DNA of 64,000 nt from Trujillonella humicola. GTDB lineage: Bacteria; Actinomycetota; Actinomycetes; Mycobacteriales; Geodermatophilaceae. Positions within the stretch are counted from its first letter, which is position 1. Each line of letters starts with the position of its first letter. Both the position numbers and the translations under genes were made by a program. Below the pieces are notes generated by a model. It worked only from the letters and a program-made list of their open reading frames with translations, searched no databases and was not told the DNA's origin. Below are positions 52,090 to 61,867 of this stretch, piece by piece. Location of the stretch: NCBI RefSeq assembly GCF_046233715.1, contig NZ_JBJNRJ010000008.1:71581-135580 (forward strand), in the 5' to 3' direction.

Positions 52090-52950
52090 GTGACTCACCG
52101 GGCGCCTGCAGCGATCCACCCCTCCGTCCCGGCCGACGACGACGTGGCCGGGACGACCGCCGGTCCGGTTCCCGGCACGCTGCCCGGCGCGCCGTCCCCG
52201 GAGCCCGCCGTCCCGGTGGAGGGCGCCGCGCCCCCCGCCGCACCCGGGGGTGAGGCGGGGCGCGCCCCGGAGGGGGACGACGTCCCGCTGCGCGGGCGGC
52301 GTGGGCGGCGCGCGCTGCGTGGGCCGGGGCTGCGCGAGCGGCGCCGTCAGCAGACCCGCGCGCGGATCGTCGACGCGGCCACCGAGCTCTTCGCCGAGCG
52401 CGGCTTCGACGCGGTGAGCGTGGTGGAGATCGCCCAGCGGGCCGGCGTGGTGGAGAAGACGGTGTTCAACCACTTCCCGGTCAAGGAGGGGCTGGTCTTC
52501 GAGGCCGACCCGCCGATGCGCGCCGCGCTGCTGGACGCGGTGCGCCGCCGGCCGGCCGGCGAGGCGGCGGCCACGGCCGCGGGCAGCTTCGTCGTCGCCG
52601 CGATGGCCGGCCTGGGCTCGGACGAGGCGGCCCGGGGCGTGGCCGCGATGGCCGCGGTGGTCCGCGGCAGCCGGACCCTCCAGGTGCGCGAGCGCGAGAT
52701 CCTCGGGGAGCTGACCACGGCCCTGGCGGAGCTGATCGCCGAGGAGACCGGCGCGGAGGCCGGATCGCTGGAGCCGTGGCTGGCCGCCCACGCCGTCCTC
52801 GGCCTGTACGCGGGGCTGCTCGAGCTGGCCCGCGACCGGGTGCTGGCCGGGGTCACCGGTCCGGCGCTGTCGGCCGAGCTGCTGACCCGCGGCGGCCGCG
52901 GCCTGGGGCTGCTGCAGTTCGGCCTCGCCGGATACGCCAAGCGCCGGTGA
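52090..52950 (+). CDS. TetR family transcriptional regulator with long N-terminal extension
   Basis: 286-residue regulator. The TetR helix-turn-helix begins only near residue 92 (RARIVDAATELFAERGFDAVSVVEIAQRA, recognition helix with VVEKTVFNHFPVK). The first 85 residues are Pro/Ala/Gly-rich and probably disordered, which is unusual; translation might also start later, but no good later start with a ribosome-binding site was found. The C-terminal ligand domain is helical and Ala-rich. It is divergent from steA and could regulate that operon. Confidence 0.85.
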   Translation: MTHRAPAAIHPSVPADDDVAGTTAGPVPGTLPGAPSPEPAVPVEGAAPPAAPGGEAGRAPEGDDVPLRGRRGRRALRGPGLRERRRQQTRARIVDAATELFAERGFDAVSVVEIAQRAGVVEKTVFNHFPVKEGLVFEADPPMRAALLDAVRRRPAGEAAATAAGSFVVAAMAGLGSDEAARGVAAMAAVVRGSRTLQVREREILGELTTALAELIAEETGAEAGSLEPWLAAHAVLGLYAGLLELARDRVLAGVTGPALSAELLTRGGRGLGLLQFGLAGYAKRR

Positions 52951-52980
52951 CCCGGCGGCGGCCGGCCGGGGGCCCGGCGG

Positions 52981-53697
52981 TCAGGCCGGCAGCTGGAGCG
53001 CCCGCCGCAGCTGGGCGGACCGGTCGCCGGGGATGGCGTCGTCCCGGGTGAACAGGGCGACGGCCACCATGTACTCGGCCTCGCCGGCCCAGCCGCGCCC
53101 CTCGGCGACGATCCGCCGGATGTGCTCGCCGACCTTGGGCTCGGCGCTGTAGGGCCCGAAGTCCAGGCCCATCGCGAGGAAGTTGACCACCCGGTAGCCG
53201 AGGTCGGCGGCGGTGCCGATGGTGGTCACCGGGTCGGAGTAGCTGGGAACGGCGACGACGACGTTGTCGTAGCCGGCCTTGAGCAGCGCCAGCGACAGGT
53301 CGTTGCCGTACATGCCGCCCCACAGCTCCGGCATCAGGATGTTCCGGTCGGGCGCGGGGATGTAGGGCGGGTTGGAGATGACCGTCCGCGCCGCCGGGGC
53401 CCCGGAGGAGTCGGCTCCGTCGAAGAAGTCGCCCAGCTCGACGGTGTAGCGGTCGGCGACGCCGCGCTCGGCGATGTTGGCCCGCGCCCGCTCGACCGAC
53501 GGCGCGCTGATGTCGAAGCTGCGCACCCGCAGCCCCGGGAGGCCGGCCACCACGTCGGCGATCGCCGTGGCGTCGCCGGTGCCGAGCTCGACCACGCCGT
53601 CCCGCTCCCAGCCGAGCTGCTCGCGGTAGTGCTGGAGCAGCATGCACACGCTGAAGCCGTAGTGCGCCGACTCGTCGGCGGAGGAGAAGCAGCTCAC
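52981..53697 (-). CDS. Class I SAM-dependent methyltransferase (HemK/TrmN6-like)
   Basis: 238-residue Rossmann methyltransferase. SAM-binding VVELGTGDATAIADV near residue 36, acidic FDIS near residue 60, and the NPPY tetrapeptide (SNPPYIPAP near residue 108) typical of N6-adenine or glutamine methyltransferases. The family includes HemK, TrmN6 and RNA m2G enzymes; the substrate cannot be chosen. The GTG at 53697 was taken because it precedes the conserved CFSSADES region. It is convergent with tetR. Confidence 0.8.
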   Translation of the reverse strand: MSCFSSADESAHYGFSVCMLLQHYREQLGWERDGVVELGTGDATAIADVVAGLPGLRVRSFDISAPSVERARANIAERGVADRYTVELGDFFDGADSSGAPAARTVISNPPYIPAPDRNILMPELWGGMYGNDLSLALLKAGYDNVVVAVPSYSDPVTTIGTAADLGYRVVNFLAMGLDFGPYSAEPKVGEHIRRIVAEGRGWAGEAEYMVAVALFTRDDAIPGDRSAQLRRALQLPA

Positions 53698-53830
53698 CGC
53701 GCGACCCCGGCCGTCGTTCCGCCGGCGGGCTGGTGGTCGTCGTCGACCTCGTGTCGGTTGCGCACGACCCGGCCCTACCCCCGCGCGGTTGCGGTCACTC
53801 CTCCCCCGTCCGGGCCGGTGGCAGGAACTG

Positions 53831-55657
53831 TCAGCTCCGCGCCGCGGCGACGGCGAGCAGCTCGCGCGCGTGCGCCTGGCCGGTGTCGCTGTCGGCGAGC
53901 CCCGACAGCATCCGCGCGAGCTCGCGCACGCGGTCCTCGCCCTCGACCGCCCGGATGTCGGTGGCGGTGACCCCGGCACCGGTGTCGGGCGACTTGTCGA
54001 CCACCAGGTGCGTGTCGGCGAAGGCGGCCACCTGCGCCAGGTGCGTGACGACGACGACCTGGTGGTCGCCGGCCAGCCGGGCCAGCCGGCGCCCGATCTC
54101 GCCCGCGGCCTGGCCGCCGACCCCGGCGTCCACCTCGTCGAAGACCATCACCGGAACGGGGTCGGCGCCGGCGAAGACCACCTCGATGGCCAGCATGACC
54201 CGCGAGAGCTCCCCACCGGAGGCGCCCTTGTGCACCGGCCGGGGCGGGGCACCGGGGTGGGCGGCCATGAGCAGCGCCACCTCGTCGATCCCCTCGGGAC
54301 CCGGGTCGTCGGGGTGGCTGTCGATCGCGAAGGAGACCCGGGCGCTCTTCATCGCCAGCCCGGCGAGCTCGTCGCCCACCTCGGCGGCGAACCCGTCGGC
54401 CGCGGCCCGCCGGCCCTCCGACACCGCCGCCCCGAGGACGTCGACCTCGCCGCGGGCCGCGTCGCGCTCGGCGGTGAGGGCGTCGAGCGCCTCGTCGGAG
54501 ACGTCGAGCTGGCCGAGGCGGCCGCGGGCGTCGTCGGCCCAGGCCAGCACCCCGGCGATCCCCTCGCCCGGGTCGGCGTACCTGCGGACGAGCCCGGTGA
54601 GGGCGGCCCGCCGGTCGAGCACCTCGGCCAGGCGTGCGGGGTCGGCGTCGAGGTCGGAGACGTAGCCGGACAGCTGCCCGGCGACGTCGGAGACGACGGC
54701 GACCGCGTCGGCGAGGTCCTGGGCCAGCAGCACCAGCGTGGGGTCGCCGGAACCGGCCAGTGCCCGCTCGGCGGTCGCCAGCGCCGCGGTGGCGTCCTGC
54801 GGGAGCTCGCCGCCGCCCGCCAGGTCGCCCGCCACGTCGCCGACCAGCGCCAGCCGGGCCTCGTCGGCCGCACCCCGCAGCGAGTCGGCGTCGCCGAGAC
54901 GGCGGGCCAGGGCGTCGAGCTCGTCGTCCTCGCCCGGCTGCGGCGCGACCGCGTCGATCTCCCCGAGACCGTGCCGCAGCACGTCGGCCGCCTGGGCCAG
55001 CTCGCGGGCCTGCCCCCGGCGGCGTTCCAGATCGGCGCTCAGCTCCCGCCAGCGCGCGTGGGCGGTGCGGTAGCGGTCGAGCAGGGCGAGGTGGTCGGAC
55101 CCGGCGTAGCGGTCGAGCGCCCGGCGCTGCTCGGCCGGGCGGGACAGCCGCAGCTGGTCGCTCTGCCCGTGCACCGCCAGCAGGCCCTCGGCCAGCTCGG
55201 CCACCACACCCACCGGGACGCTGCGGCCGCCCAGGTGCGCGCGTGACCGGCCCTCCGCGCTGACGGTGCGGGCCAGGATCAGGCTGCCGTCGTCGTCCGG
55301 ATCGGCGCCGGCCTCGGCGGCCCGTTCCCACACCGGCGAGTCCGCGGGCAGCAGCAGCCGGCCTTCGACGCCTGCCCGGCCGTTGGCCCGGACGCGGCCG
55401 GGGTCGGCGCGGCCGCCGAAGAGCAGGGTGAGCCCGGTGACCACCATGGTCTTGCCGGCGCCGGTCTCCCCGGTGACCACGGTCAGCCCGGGGCCCAGCT
55501 CGAGGGTCACGTCGTCGATGGCGCCGAGCCCGCGGATGCGGAGCTCGGTGAGCCGGCCCGGCGCCGATCCGGTGGACGGCTCCGCCGCAGGCGCCGCCGA
55601 CTCGGCTGCCGCCACGGCGGACCGGGCCCGGCGCTCACGCGTGCTCGTCCGCGGCAC
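53831..55657 (-). CDS. recN: DNA repair protein RecN
   Basis: 608-residue SMC-like ATPase for double-strand break repair. Walker A VTGETGAGKTMVV near residue 63, a central coiled coil, the ABC signature ASGGELSRVMLA near residue 480 and Walker B PVMVFDEVDAGVGG near residue 505. The GTG start at 55657 lies inside the end of nadK (23-bp overlap) and gives about 35 extra residues before the usual N-terminus. Syntenic with Rv1696. Confidence 0.96.
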   Translation of the reverse strand: MPRTSTRERRARSAVAAAESAAPAAEPSTGSAPGRLTELRIRGLGAIDDVTLELGPGLTVVTGETGAGKTMVVTGLTLLFGGRADPGRVRANGRAGVEGRLLLPADSPVWERAAEAGADPDDDGSLILARTVSAEGRSRAHLGGRSVPVGVVAELAEGLLAVHGQSDQLRLSRPAEQRRALDRYAGSDHLALLDRYRTAHARWRELSADLERRRGQARELAQAADVLRHGLGEIDAVAPQPGEDDELDALARRLGDADSLRGAADEARLALVGDVAGDLAGGGELPQDATAALATAERALAGSGDPTLVLLAQDLADAVAVVSDVAGQLSGYVSDLDADPARLAEVLDRRAALTGLVRRYADPGEGIAGVLAWADDARGRLGQLDVSDEALDALTAERDAARGEVDVLGAAVSEGRRAAADGFAAEVGDELAGLAMKSARVSFAIDSHPDDPGPEGIDEVALLMAAHPGAPPRPVHKGASGGELSRVMLAIEVVFAGADPVPVMVFDEVDAGVGGQAAGEIGRRLARLAGDHQVVVVTHLAQVAAFADTHLVVDKSPDTGAGVTATDIRAVEGEDRVRELARMLSGLADSDTGQAHARELLAVAAARS

Positions 55658-56666
55658 CGGTCACCTCCTGCCCGAACTCGGCTGCGACGACGTCGCGGGC
55701 CAGCACGTTGCGCACGGTGGGCGCCTCGTGGCCCGGACCGTGGGTGCGGGCCTCGCGGAACCCGCGGACGGGCAGGCCGAACTTGGCCACGAGGCGGTCT
55801 CCGAAGCTGGTCGCGTGGACGCGGGCGATGCGCACCGAGCGGGCGGCCCGGCGCACCTCGACGCGGCCGCCGTCGGGGACGTCGAGGGAGCGCCGTCCGT
55901 CGGCCGAGACCCGCGCGCGGTTGCCGTCGGGCGGGATGGCGACGGTCATCACCGAGTCGGGGCTGGTGACCAGCGGCCGGGCGAACAGCGCGTGGGCGTT
56001 GGTCGGCACGAGCAGCAGCGCCTCGACGTCGGGCCACACCACCGGTCCGCCGGCGGAGAACGCGTAGGCGGTCGACCCGGTCGGCGTCGCGAAGAGGACG
56101 CCGTCGCACCCGAAGCTGGTCAGCGGCCGGCCGTCGATGCCGATGACGACGTCCAGGACCCGGGACCGCTCGGCCTTCTCGACCGAGATCTCGTTGAGCG
56201 CCCAGGTGCCACCGACCACCGAGCCGGAGGCGTCGAGGACGTCGACCTCGATGGCCAGCCGCTTCTCGACCGAGTACTCGCAGCGCTCGATGGCGGCGAG
56301 GGTCTCCTCGACCGCCTCGGGCTCGGTCTCGGCGAGGAAGCCCACCCGGCCGAGGTTCACGCCCATCAGCGCGGCGTTGCTGTACCGGGCCAGCTCGGCG
56401 GCGCGCAGGAAGGTGCCGTCGCCGCCGAAGACCATGACGATCTCCGCGCCGCGCGCCGCCTCGGCGCCGGCGGGCACCACCTCGGCTCCGTCGATGGCCA
56501 GGTCCGGCGCCTCGTCGTCGAGCAGGCGGACGGTGATGCCCGCCCGCATGAGCCGGTCGGCCGCCTCCCGGGCCAGCTCCACGATGTCGCGCCGGCCGGT
56601 GTGCACCGCCAGGAGCACGTGCCGGGCGCCGCCGGAGCCCCATGCGGCCGCGATGCCGTCTGTCAC
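55635..56666 (-). CDS. nadK: NAD kinase
   Basis: 343-residue ATP/polyphosphate-NAD kinase making NADP. The catalytic VFGGDGTFLRAAE is near residue 79, NLGRVGFLAE near residue 105 and the TPTGSTAYAFSAGGP block near residue 208. The GTG at 56666 follows GGAGGGG. Coupled to recN by overlap; syntenic with Rv1695. Confidence 0.96.
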   Translation of the reverse strand: MTDGIAAAWGSGGARHVLLAVHTGRRDIVELAREAADRLMRAGITVRLLDDEAPDLAIDGAEVVPAGAEAARGAEIVMVFGGDGTFLRAAELARYSNAALMGVNLGRVGFLAETEPEAVEETLAAIERCEYSVEKRLAIEVDVLDASGSVVGGTWALNEISVEKAERSRVLDVVIGIDGRPLTSFGCDGVLFATPTGSTAYAFSAGGPVVWPDVEALLLVPTNAHALFARPLVTSPDSVMTVAIPPDGNRARVSADGRRSLDVPDGGRVEVRRAARSVRIARVHATSFGDRLVAKFGLPVRGFREARTHGPGHEAPTVRNVLARDVVAAEFGQEVTGAADEHA

Positions 56667-56799
56667 GTCCCCTCCCGTTCCCCGTGTCGCCCCCCGTGTC
56701 GGCTCCCGCGCCGACGACTCTGCCCCGCGGGCGTCCTCGCCGCTGACCGGCGGCCGCTCCGGTACCTCACCGGCGCGTCACCCCGCGTCCCACCGTGTC

Positions 56800-57596
<797 letters not shown>

Positions 57597-57597
<1 letters not shown>

Positions 57598-57872
57598 CAG
57601 AGCTGTTCGATCGTGCGCAGCTCGCGCTCGAGCCGGGCGTGCTCGGCCTCGAAGACCTCGACGTGCCCGCCGACCGGCTGCCGGTCGAGGCCGGCGAAGC
57701 GGTCCGCCACCTCCCCGGGGGCGCTGCCCGCCGGCTGCGGCACGGCCTCGGGCAGGGCCTCCGCCGGCCGGCCGGCCGCGGGCCCGCCGGTCCGGGGGGG
57801 CGCCGGGACGGGGCGAGGGACCGCGCCCGGTGCCGGCCCGGGCACCGGGCGCGCACGGCTGGTCTCGGACAT
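57597..57872 (-). CDS. Small proline-rich protein upstream of tlyA
   Basis: 91-residue protein. The first 50 residues are Pro/Ala/Gly-rich and look disordered; the last 30 (GHVEVFEAEHARLERELRTIEQL) form an amphipathic helix. The stop overlaps the tlyA start, as TGATG. A short gene also lies at this place in M. tuberculosis (Rv1693). Function unknown. Confidence 0.65.
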
Positions 57873-58034
57873 CGTGGCCGCCTCCCCGGGTGGTCGGGCC
57901 GGGCGGCGCGCACGGCCGCCAGGCGAGTGTGGTGGGCTCTTGTCCCGGTTGCGAGGTTACCGGCCGGGGACGACGGGGCCCGGCGCGCCGGCCGGCACCG
58001 CACCACCCGTACGACGACGAGGAGGTCCGCCCGC

Positions 58035-58373
58035 GTGGCGACGATCGAGCAGTGCATGACCGCGCTCCGGGGCGTGCTCGGCGACCTGGTGGCCAATCCC
58101 GCGGCGCAGGGACTCGACCGCTCCCTGTCGTGCAGGCTGCCCGACCTCGGCCAGGTGCTGCGCGGCCGCCTGGCGGGCGGCGCGGTGCGCGACCTGCGCG
58201 CCGAGGACGACGCCCCCGACGCCCCGAAGGCCGACATCCGGCTGACGATGACCAGCGACGACCTGGTCGCCCTCACCGACGGGCAGCTGCCGTTCGGCAA
58301 GGCGTGGGCCTCCGGGCGGGTGAAGCTCGAGGCCGGTCTGCGCGACATGCTCCGCCTGCGCTCGCTGCTCTGA
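58035..58373 (+). CDS. SCP2 sterol-binding domain protein
   Basis: 112-residue single-domain SCP2-like lipid-binding protein from a GTG at 58035 with GGAGG at 58021-58025. The C-terminal half (ADIRLTMTSDDLVALTDGQLPFGKAWASGRVKLEG-like, interrupted here by a KLEAG end) is characteristic. It is read against its minus-strand neighbours and may be an insertion into the otherwise conserved tlyA-HAD order. It would bind a hydrophobic ligand in the cytosol. Confidence 0.82.
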   Translation: MATIEQCMTALRGVLGDLVANPAAQGLDRSLSCRLPDLGQVLRGRLAGGAVRDLRAEDDAPDAPKADIRLTMTSDDLVALTDGQLPFGKAWASGRVKLEAGLRDMLRLRSLL

Positions 58374-58452
58374 GCCCTTCGCCGCGCGACCGCCGGCCGG
58401 CCCGTCCCGGGGGTCGCGGGGGTCGCGGGCCCTCGCCCGAGCCAGGCGCCGA

Positions 58453-59541
58453 TCAGTCGCCGAGCAGTCCCCACCGGCGCAGCGCGTCGGCCGCCGGTCC
58501 GCCGTCCGGTGACACGACCGGCAGGCCGCCGTCCTGCGGCGACCCCGCCCAGTGCGCGACGCACAGCGCACGCAGCCCGTCGAGCCCGTCGTCGGCCGGA
58601 CCCGCGGCCGGCTCCCCCGCTCCACCGCCGAGGACCAGCCCGGCCTCCACCGGACCGGCCCACCAGCGGCCGCAACGCCACCGCCCGGTGTCGGGGACGA
58701 CGGCCGGGTGGGGGGCGAGTAGGCCGCCGCAGTCGTGGGCCAGGAGATCCGGGCGCTGCAGGGGACCGGCCGCGAGCAGGGTGGCCGGATCCGTGACGCC
58801 GGTGAGGACCAGCAGGCTGGCCGCGCCGGCGCGCCGGGCGCCCTCGATGTCGGTGTCGAGCCGGTCGCCGACCACCAGCGGCGTGTGCGCGCCCGTGCGG
58901 CGCACGCACTCGGCGTGCATCGCCGGGTCCGGCTTGCCGGTGACCAGCGGCGCCTGACCCGTCACGCCGGCCACGACGCCGACCATCGCCCCGTTGCCCG
59001 GCAGCGGACCGCGGGGCGAGGGGATCGTGGCATCGGTGTTGGTGGCGACGTGCCGCGCCCCGGCCCGGACGGCCACGACCGCCTCGGCCAGCTGCGCCCA
59101 GCCCACCTCGCGCCCGTAGCCCTGCACGACGGCGTCCGGGGTGTCCTCGGCGCGATCGACGACCGTGAGCCCGGCCGCCCGCAGCGCGGCCGCCACGCCG
59201 GGGCCCCCGACCGGCAGCACCCGGGCCCGGCCGCCCCACCGTTCGGCGACCACGGTGGCGGCCGCCTGCGAGCTGGTGATCACGTCGCCGGGAGCGGCCG
59301 GGACCCCCAGCTCGGTGAGGTGGGCGGCCACCTCCTCGGGGGTGCGTGCGGCGTTGTTGGTGACGTACCCCAGCCGCATGCCGGCCGCCCGGGCCGTGGC
59401 GAGCGCCGCCGGGACGCCGGGCACCGCGTCGGGGCCGACGTAGACGACCCCGTCGAGGTCGAGCAGCGCCACGTCGTGCACCGCGGTCGGCGCCGATGCG
59501 CTGCCGGCCGCGAGCGGGACGACGGCGGGCGAGCGGCTCAC
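58453..59541 (-). CDS. HAD-IIA family phosphatase
   Basis: 362-residue haloacid-dehalogenase-superfamily hydrolase. The nucleophile motif is LLDLDGVVYVG near residue 27, followed by VTNNAART, TGKPDPAM (Lys) and VGDRLDTDIEGARRAG (acidic pair). The C2 cap is of the NagD/phosphoglycolate phosphatase type. In M. tuberculosis the syntenic Rv1692 is a glycerol-3-phosphate phosphatase, so the same activity is likely. The C-terminal 70 residues are an additional small domain. Its stop overlaps the start region of nothing on this strand; the TPR gene lies upstream with a 4-bp overlap. Confidence 0.9.
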   Translation of the reverse strand: MSRSPAVVPLAAGSASAPTAVHDVALLDLDGVVYVGPDAVPGVPAALATARAAGMRLGYVTNNAARTPEEVAAHLTELGVPAAPGDVITSSQAAATVVAERWGGRARVLPVGGPGVAAALRAAGLTVVDRAEDTPDAVVQGYGREVGWAQLAEAVVAVRAGARHVATNTDATIPSPRGPLPGNGAMVGVVAGVTGQAPLVTGKPDPAMHAECVRRTGAHTPLVVGDRLDTDIEGARRAGAASLLVLTGVTDPATLLAAGPLQRPDLLAHDCGGLLAPHPAVVPDTGRWRCGRWWAGPVEAGLVLGGGAGEPAAGPADDGLDGLRALCVAHWAGSPQDGGLPVVSPDGGPAADALRRWGLLGD

Positions 59542-59927
59542 CGGGCGCCCCGCGCGCGCCGGGCCCGGACCCCGCGCAGTTCCCGGGCGTAGTGCTCCAG
59601 GTCGGGGCGCAGCGCCGCCGCCAGGGCGAGGTGCTCGGCGGCCAGGTCGAGGTCCCCCGCGCGGCTGGCGGCCAGGCCGAGACCGAACTGGGCGTAGTCG
59701 TCGGCCGGGTTCTCGGCGATCAGCCGGGTGAAGCTGCCGATGGCCTCCTGGTACCGCCCGGCGTCGTACTGGGCCCGGGCGAGCGCCTCGCGCAGGCTGC
59801 GCGACGCCGGCTCGGCCTCCGCCGCTCTCGTCAGGAGCGTCGCGGCGGCCGCCGGGTCACCCCCGGCCAGCAGTTGCAGGCCGCGCTGGTACCACTCGTA
59901 GACGCCGCCCTCCGGTGTCCCGGTCAC
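59538..59927 (-). CDS. Tetratricopeptide repeat protein
   Basis: 129-residue protein from a GTG at 59927. It consists of about three TPR-like units (WYQRGLQLLAGGDPAAAATLL, LREALARAQYDAGRYQEAI, YAQFGLGLAASRAGDLDLAAEHL) and a basic C-terminal tail RARRARGAR. Its stop overlaps the HAD gene start (ATGA-type). The position matches Rv1691. It probably mediates protein-protein contacts; the partner is unknown. Confidence 0.85.
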   Translation of the reverse strand: MTGTPEGGVYEWYQRGLQLLAGGDPAAAATLLTRAAEAEPASRSLREALARAQYDAGRYQEAIGSFTRLIAENPADDYAQFGLGLAASRAGDLDLAAEHLALAAALRPDLEHYARELRGVRARRARGAR

Positions 59928-60035
59928 CGTGCTCTCCCGTCCGGGCGGCTGCCGCCCACGACCGCCCGGTGCGACCGGCCGGGCGCCGGCACCGCCCGCC
60001 GCGGACCGCAGCGGGCCGCTCCTACGATTCCTGTC

Positions 60036-61391
60036 GTGCCCCCGACGCCGTCCGAGCCCGTGCCCGCCGGAGCGACGGGGCTGGACGTCCGGCCTTTCCG
60101 GGCGCTGACGTACCGGAGGCACGACCCCGGGCACCTGGCCCGGGTGAGTTCGCCAGCCTACGACCTGGTGACCAGCGGGGCGCGCGACCGGCTGGCCGCC
60201 GCGGACCCGCACAACGTGGTCCGGCTCATCCTCCCGGAGCTCTCGGGCGCCCCCGGCGCGGGCGACGCGGCGGCCGGTGCCCGATCGACTGCCGGACGGA
60301 CGGCGGAGGACCGGGTCGCCCGCGTGGTGGCCCATGCCGCCCGGACGCTGCGGGAGTGGGAGTCCGGCGCCGTCCTGGAGCGGGACCCGGTGCCGGCGCT
60401 GTGGGTCTACGAGCTCCGGCCACCGCACGGTGCACCGGCGACGGTGGGCTGGCTCGGTGCCGTCGTCCTCCCGCCGCCCGGGTCGCGGGCGGTGCTCCCG
60501 CACGAGGACACCTTCCCGGCCGCGGTGGAGGGGCGGCGGGCGCTGCTCGCCGCGACCGAGACCGACCTGGAGCCGATCGTGCTCGCGCACGACGCGGACC
60601 CGCGGGTCGCCGCCCTGACCGACGCCGCGCGATCGGGTCCACCGGACCTGCGCCTGGTCGACGCCGACGGCGTCGAGCACCGGCTCTGGCGTGTGACGGA
60701 TGCGGGGCTCCTGCGCGAGGTCCGCGCCGCCCTGGCCCGGACGGCTGCCGTGATCGCCGACGGCCACCACCGGTTCGCGGCGGCCTGCGCGCACGCGCGG
60801 GATGTCGGTGGGGAGAACGAGCAGGGGGCCGTGCTGGCGCTCGTGACGCCCATGGGCCCCGGTGGGCTGCGCGTGGAGCCGATCCACCGGGTGCTGCCCG
60901 GCCTGGACATCGACGACGCGGTCGCCGGCGCCGCACACGGCTTCCGGACGACCCGTCTCCACGTGCGCGACCGGGCAGAGCTCCTCGCCACAGCACGGCG
61001 CTGGCAGCAGGATCCCGCGCAGACGGGCTTCCTGCTCACCGACGGCTCCCGGCTGGTGCACCTGGACCGACCCGACGAGGCGGTCCGCGACGCCGTCCCG
61101 GCCGAGGCACCCCCCGCGTGGCGGCGGCTGGACGTCGTGCTCGCCCACGCCGGCCTCTTCGGCCGGCTCTGGGGGCGCGACGACGGGCCCGACGACGTCG
61201 TCGTCGCCCACGACCTCGACCAGGCGCTGCGTTCTGCGGCCGAGCGGTCCGGCGTCGCGATCCTGCTCCGGGCCCCCTCCCCCACCGATGTCGCCGAGGT
61301 CGCGCGCGCGGGTGCCCGGATGCCGCGCAAGTCCACCCTGTTCGTGCCCAAGCCGCGGACCGGCCTGGTGTTCCGCCCCCACTCGGACTGA
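60036..61391 (+). CDS. DUF1015 family protein
   Basis: 451-residue cytosolic protein of the DUF1015 family. Landmarks are LDVRPFRALTY at the N-terminus, SPAYDLV, NVVRLIL, LPHEDTFPAAVEGR and the central IADGHHRFAAA with its His-His-Arg. It ends MPRKSTLFVPKPRTGLVFRP. The GTG at 60036 is the only start near the conserved region. The family's function is not established; the ADGHHR motif suggests an enzymatic or metal/phosphate site. It is divergent from the TPR gene. Confidence 0.88.
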   Translation: MPPTPSEPVPAGATGLDVRPFRALTYRRHDPGHLARVSSPAYDLVTSGARDRLAAADPHNVVRLILPELSGAPGAGDAAAGARSTAGRTAEDRVARVVAHAARTLREWESGAVLERDPVPALWVYELRPPHGAPATVGWLGAVVLPPPGSRAVLPHEDTFPAAVEGRRALLAATETDLEPIVLAHDADPRVAALTDAARSGPPDLRLVDADGVEHRLWRVTDAGLLREVRAALARTAAVIADGHHRFAAACAHARDVGGENEQGAVLALVTPMGPGGLRVEPIHRVLPGLDIDDAVAGAAHGFRTTRLHVRDRAELLATARRWQQDPAQTGFLLTDGSRLVHLDRPDEAVRDAVPAEAPPAWRRLDVVLAHAGLFGRLWGRDDGPDDVVVAHDLDQALRSAAERSGVAILLRAPSPTDVAEVARAGARMPRKSTLFVPKPRTGLVFRPHSD

Positions 61392-61401
61392 CACCGGGCG
61401 G

Positions 61402-61761
61402 TCACGCCGTGGCGGTGGCCGGGCCGCCCGACGAGCGCGTCACCTTGCGACCCCGGCGGCAGGCGACCTCGACCATCGAGGCGGTGCCGGCCGGCGTACG
61501 CCAGAACCGGCGCTGCAGCGCGCCCTCCACCTCCACCACGTCACCCGGTTCCCAGGCGGCCACCCGCCGCTGGAGCGCCCGGTCGAAGGTGACGCACAGG
61601 AGCACGTCGACGGTCTGCCCGCCTGGCCGTGGCTCCGGACGTCTGACCTTGATGCGGAACGACACCACGGTGTCGCCGCTGGGCAGTTCGCGGTGCTCGG
61701 CCGGGGCCGTCAGCCGTCCCCGCAGCACCACGTCGTTCCGGTCGATCACTGCGACGCTCAT
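61402..61761 (-). CDS. Single-stranded DNA-binding protein-like (OB fold)
   Basis: 119-residue SSB-family protein with one OB fold and no acidic C-terminal tip. Landmarks are VVLRGRLTAPAEHRELPSGD, VSFRIKVRR, and WEPGDVVEVEGALQRRFWR. The ATG at 61761 starts MSVAVIDRND. The missing DDD-x-PF tail and short length set it apart from the replicative SSB; it may be an accessory paralogue used in competence or repair. It converges on the DUF1015 gene. Confidence 0.82.
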   Translation of the reverse strand: MSVAVIDRNDVVLRGRLTAPAEHRELPSGDTVVSFRIKVRRPEPRPGGQTVDVLLCVTFDRALQRRVAAWEPGDVVEVEGALQRRFWRTPAGTASMVEVACRRGRKVTRSSGGPATATA

Positions 61762-61867
61762 GGAGACAGCCTCCCGGCGTCCCACGCCGGTCGGCCGCCT
61801 CCGCACGGGCCTGTGGACGCCGCCGCCCGGTGTGGACGGTCGACGGCACGTCGTCGGTGGTCCGTGC

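Noticed and set aside
58399..58432. Terminator between the SCP2 and HAD genes
   Set aside because: GC-rich repeats can pair in several weak ways, but no dominant stem was found.
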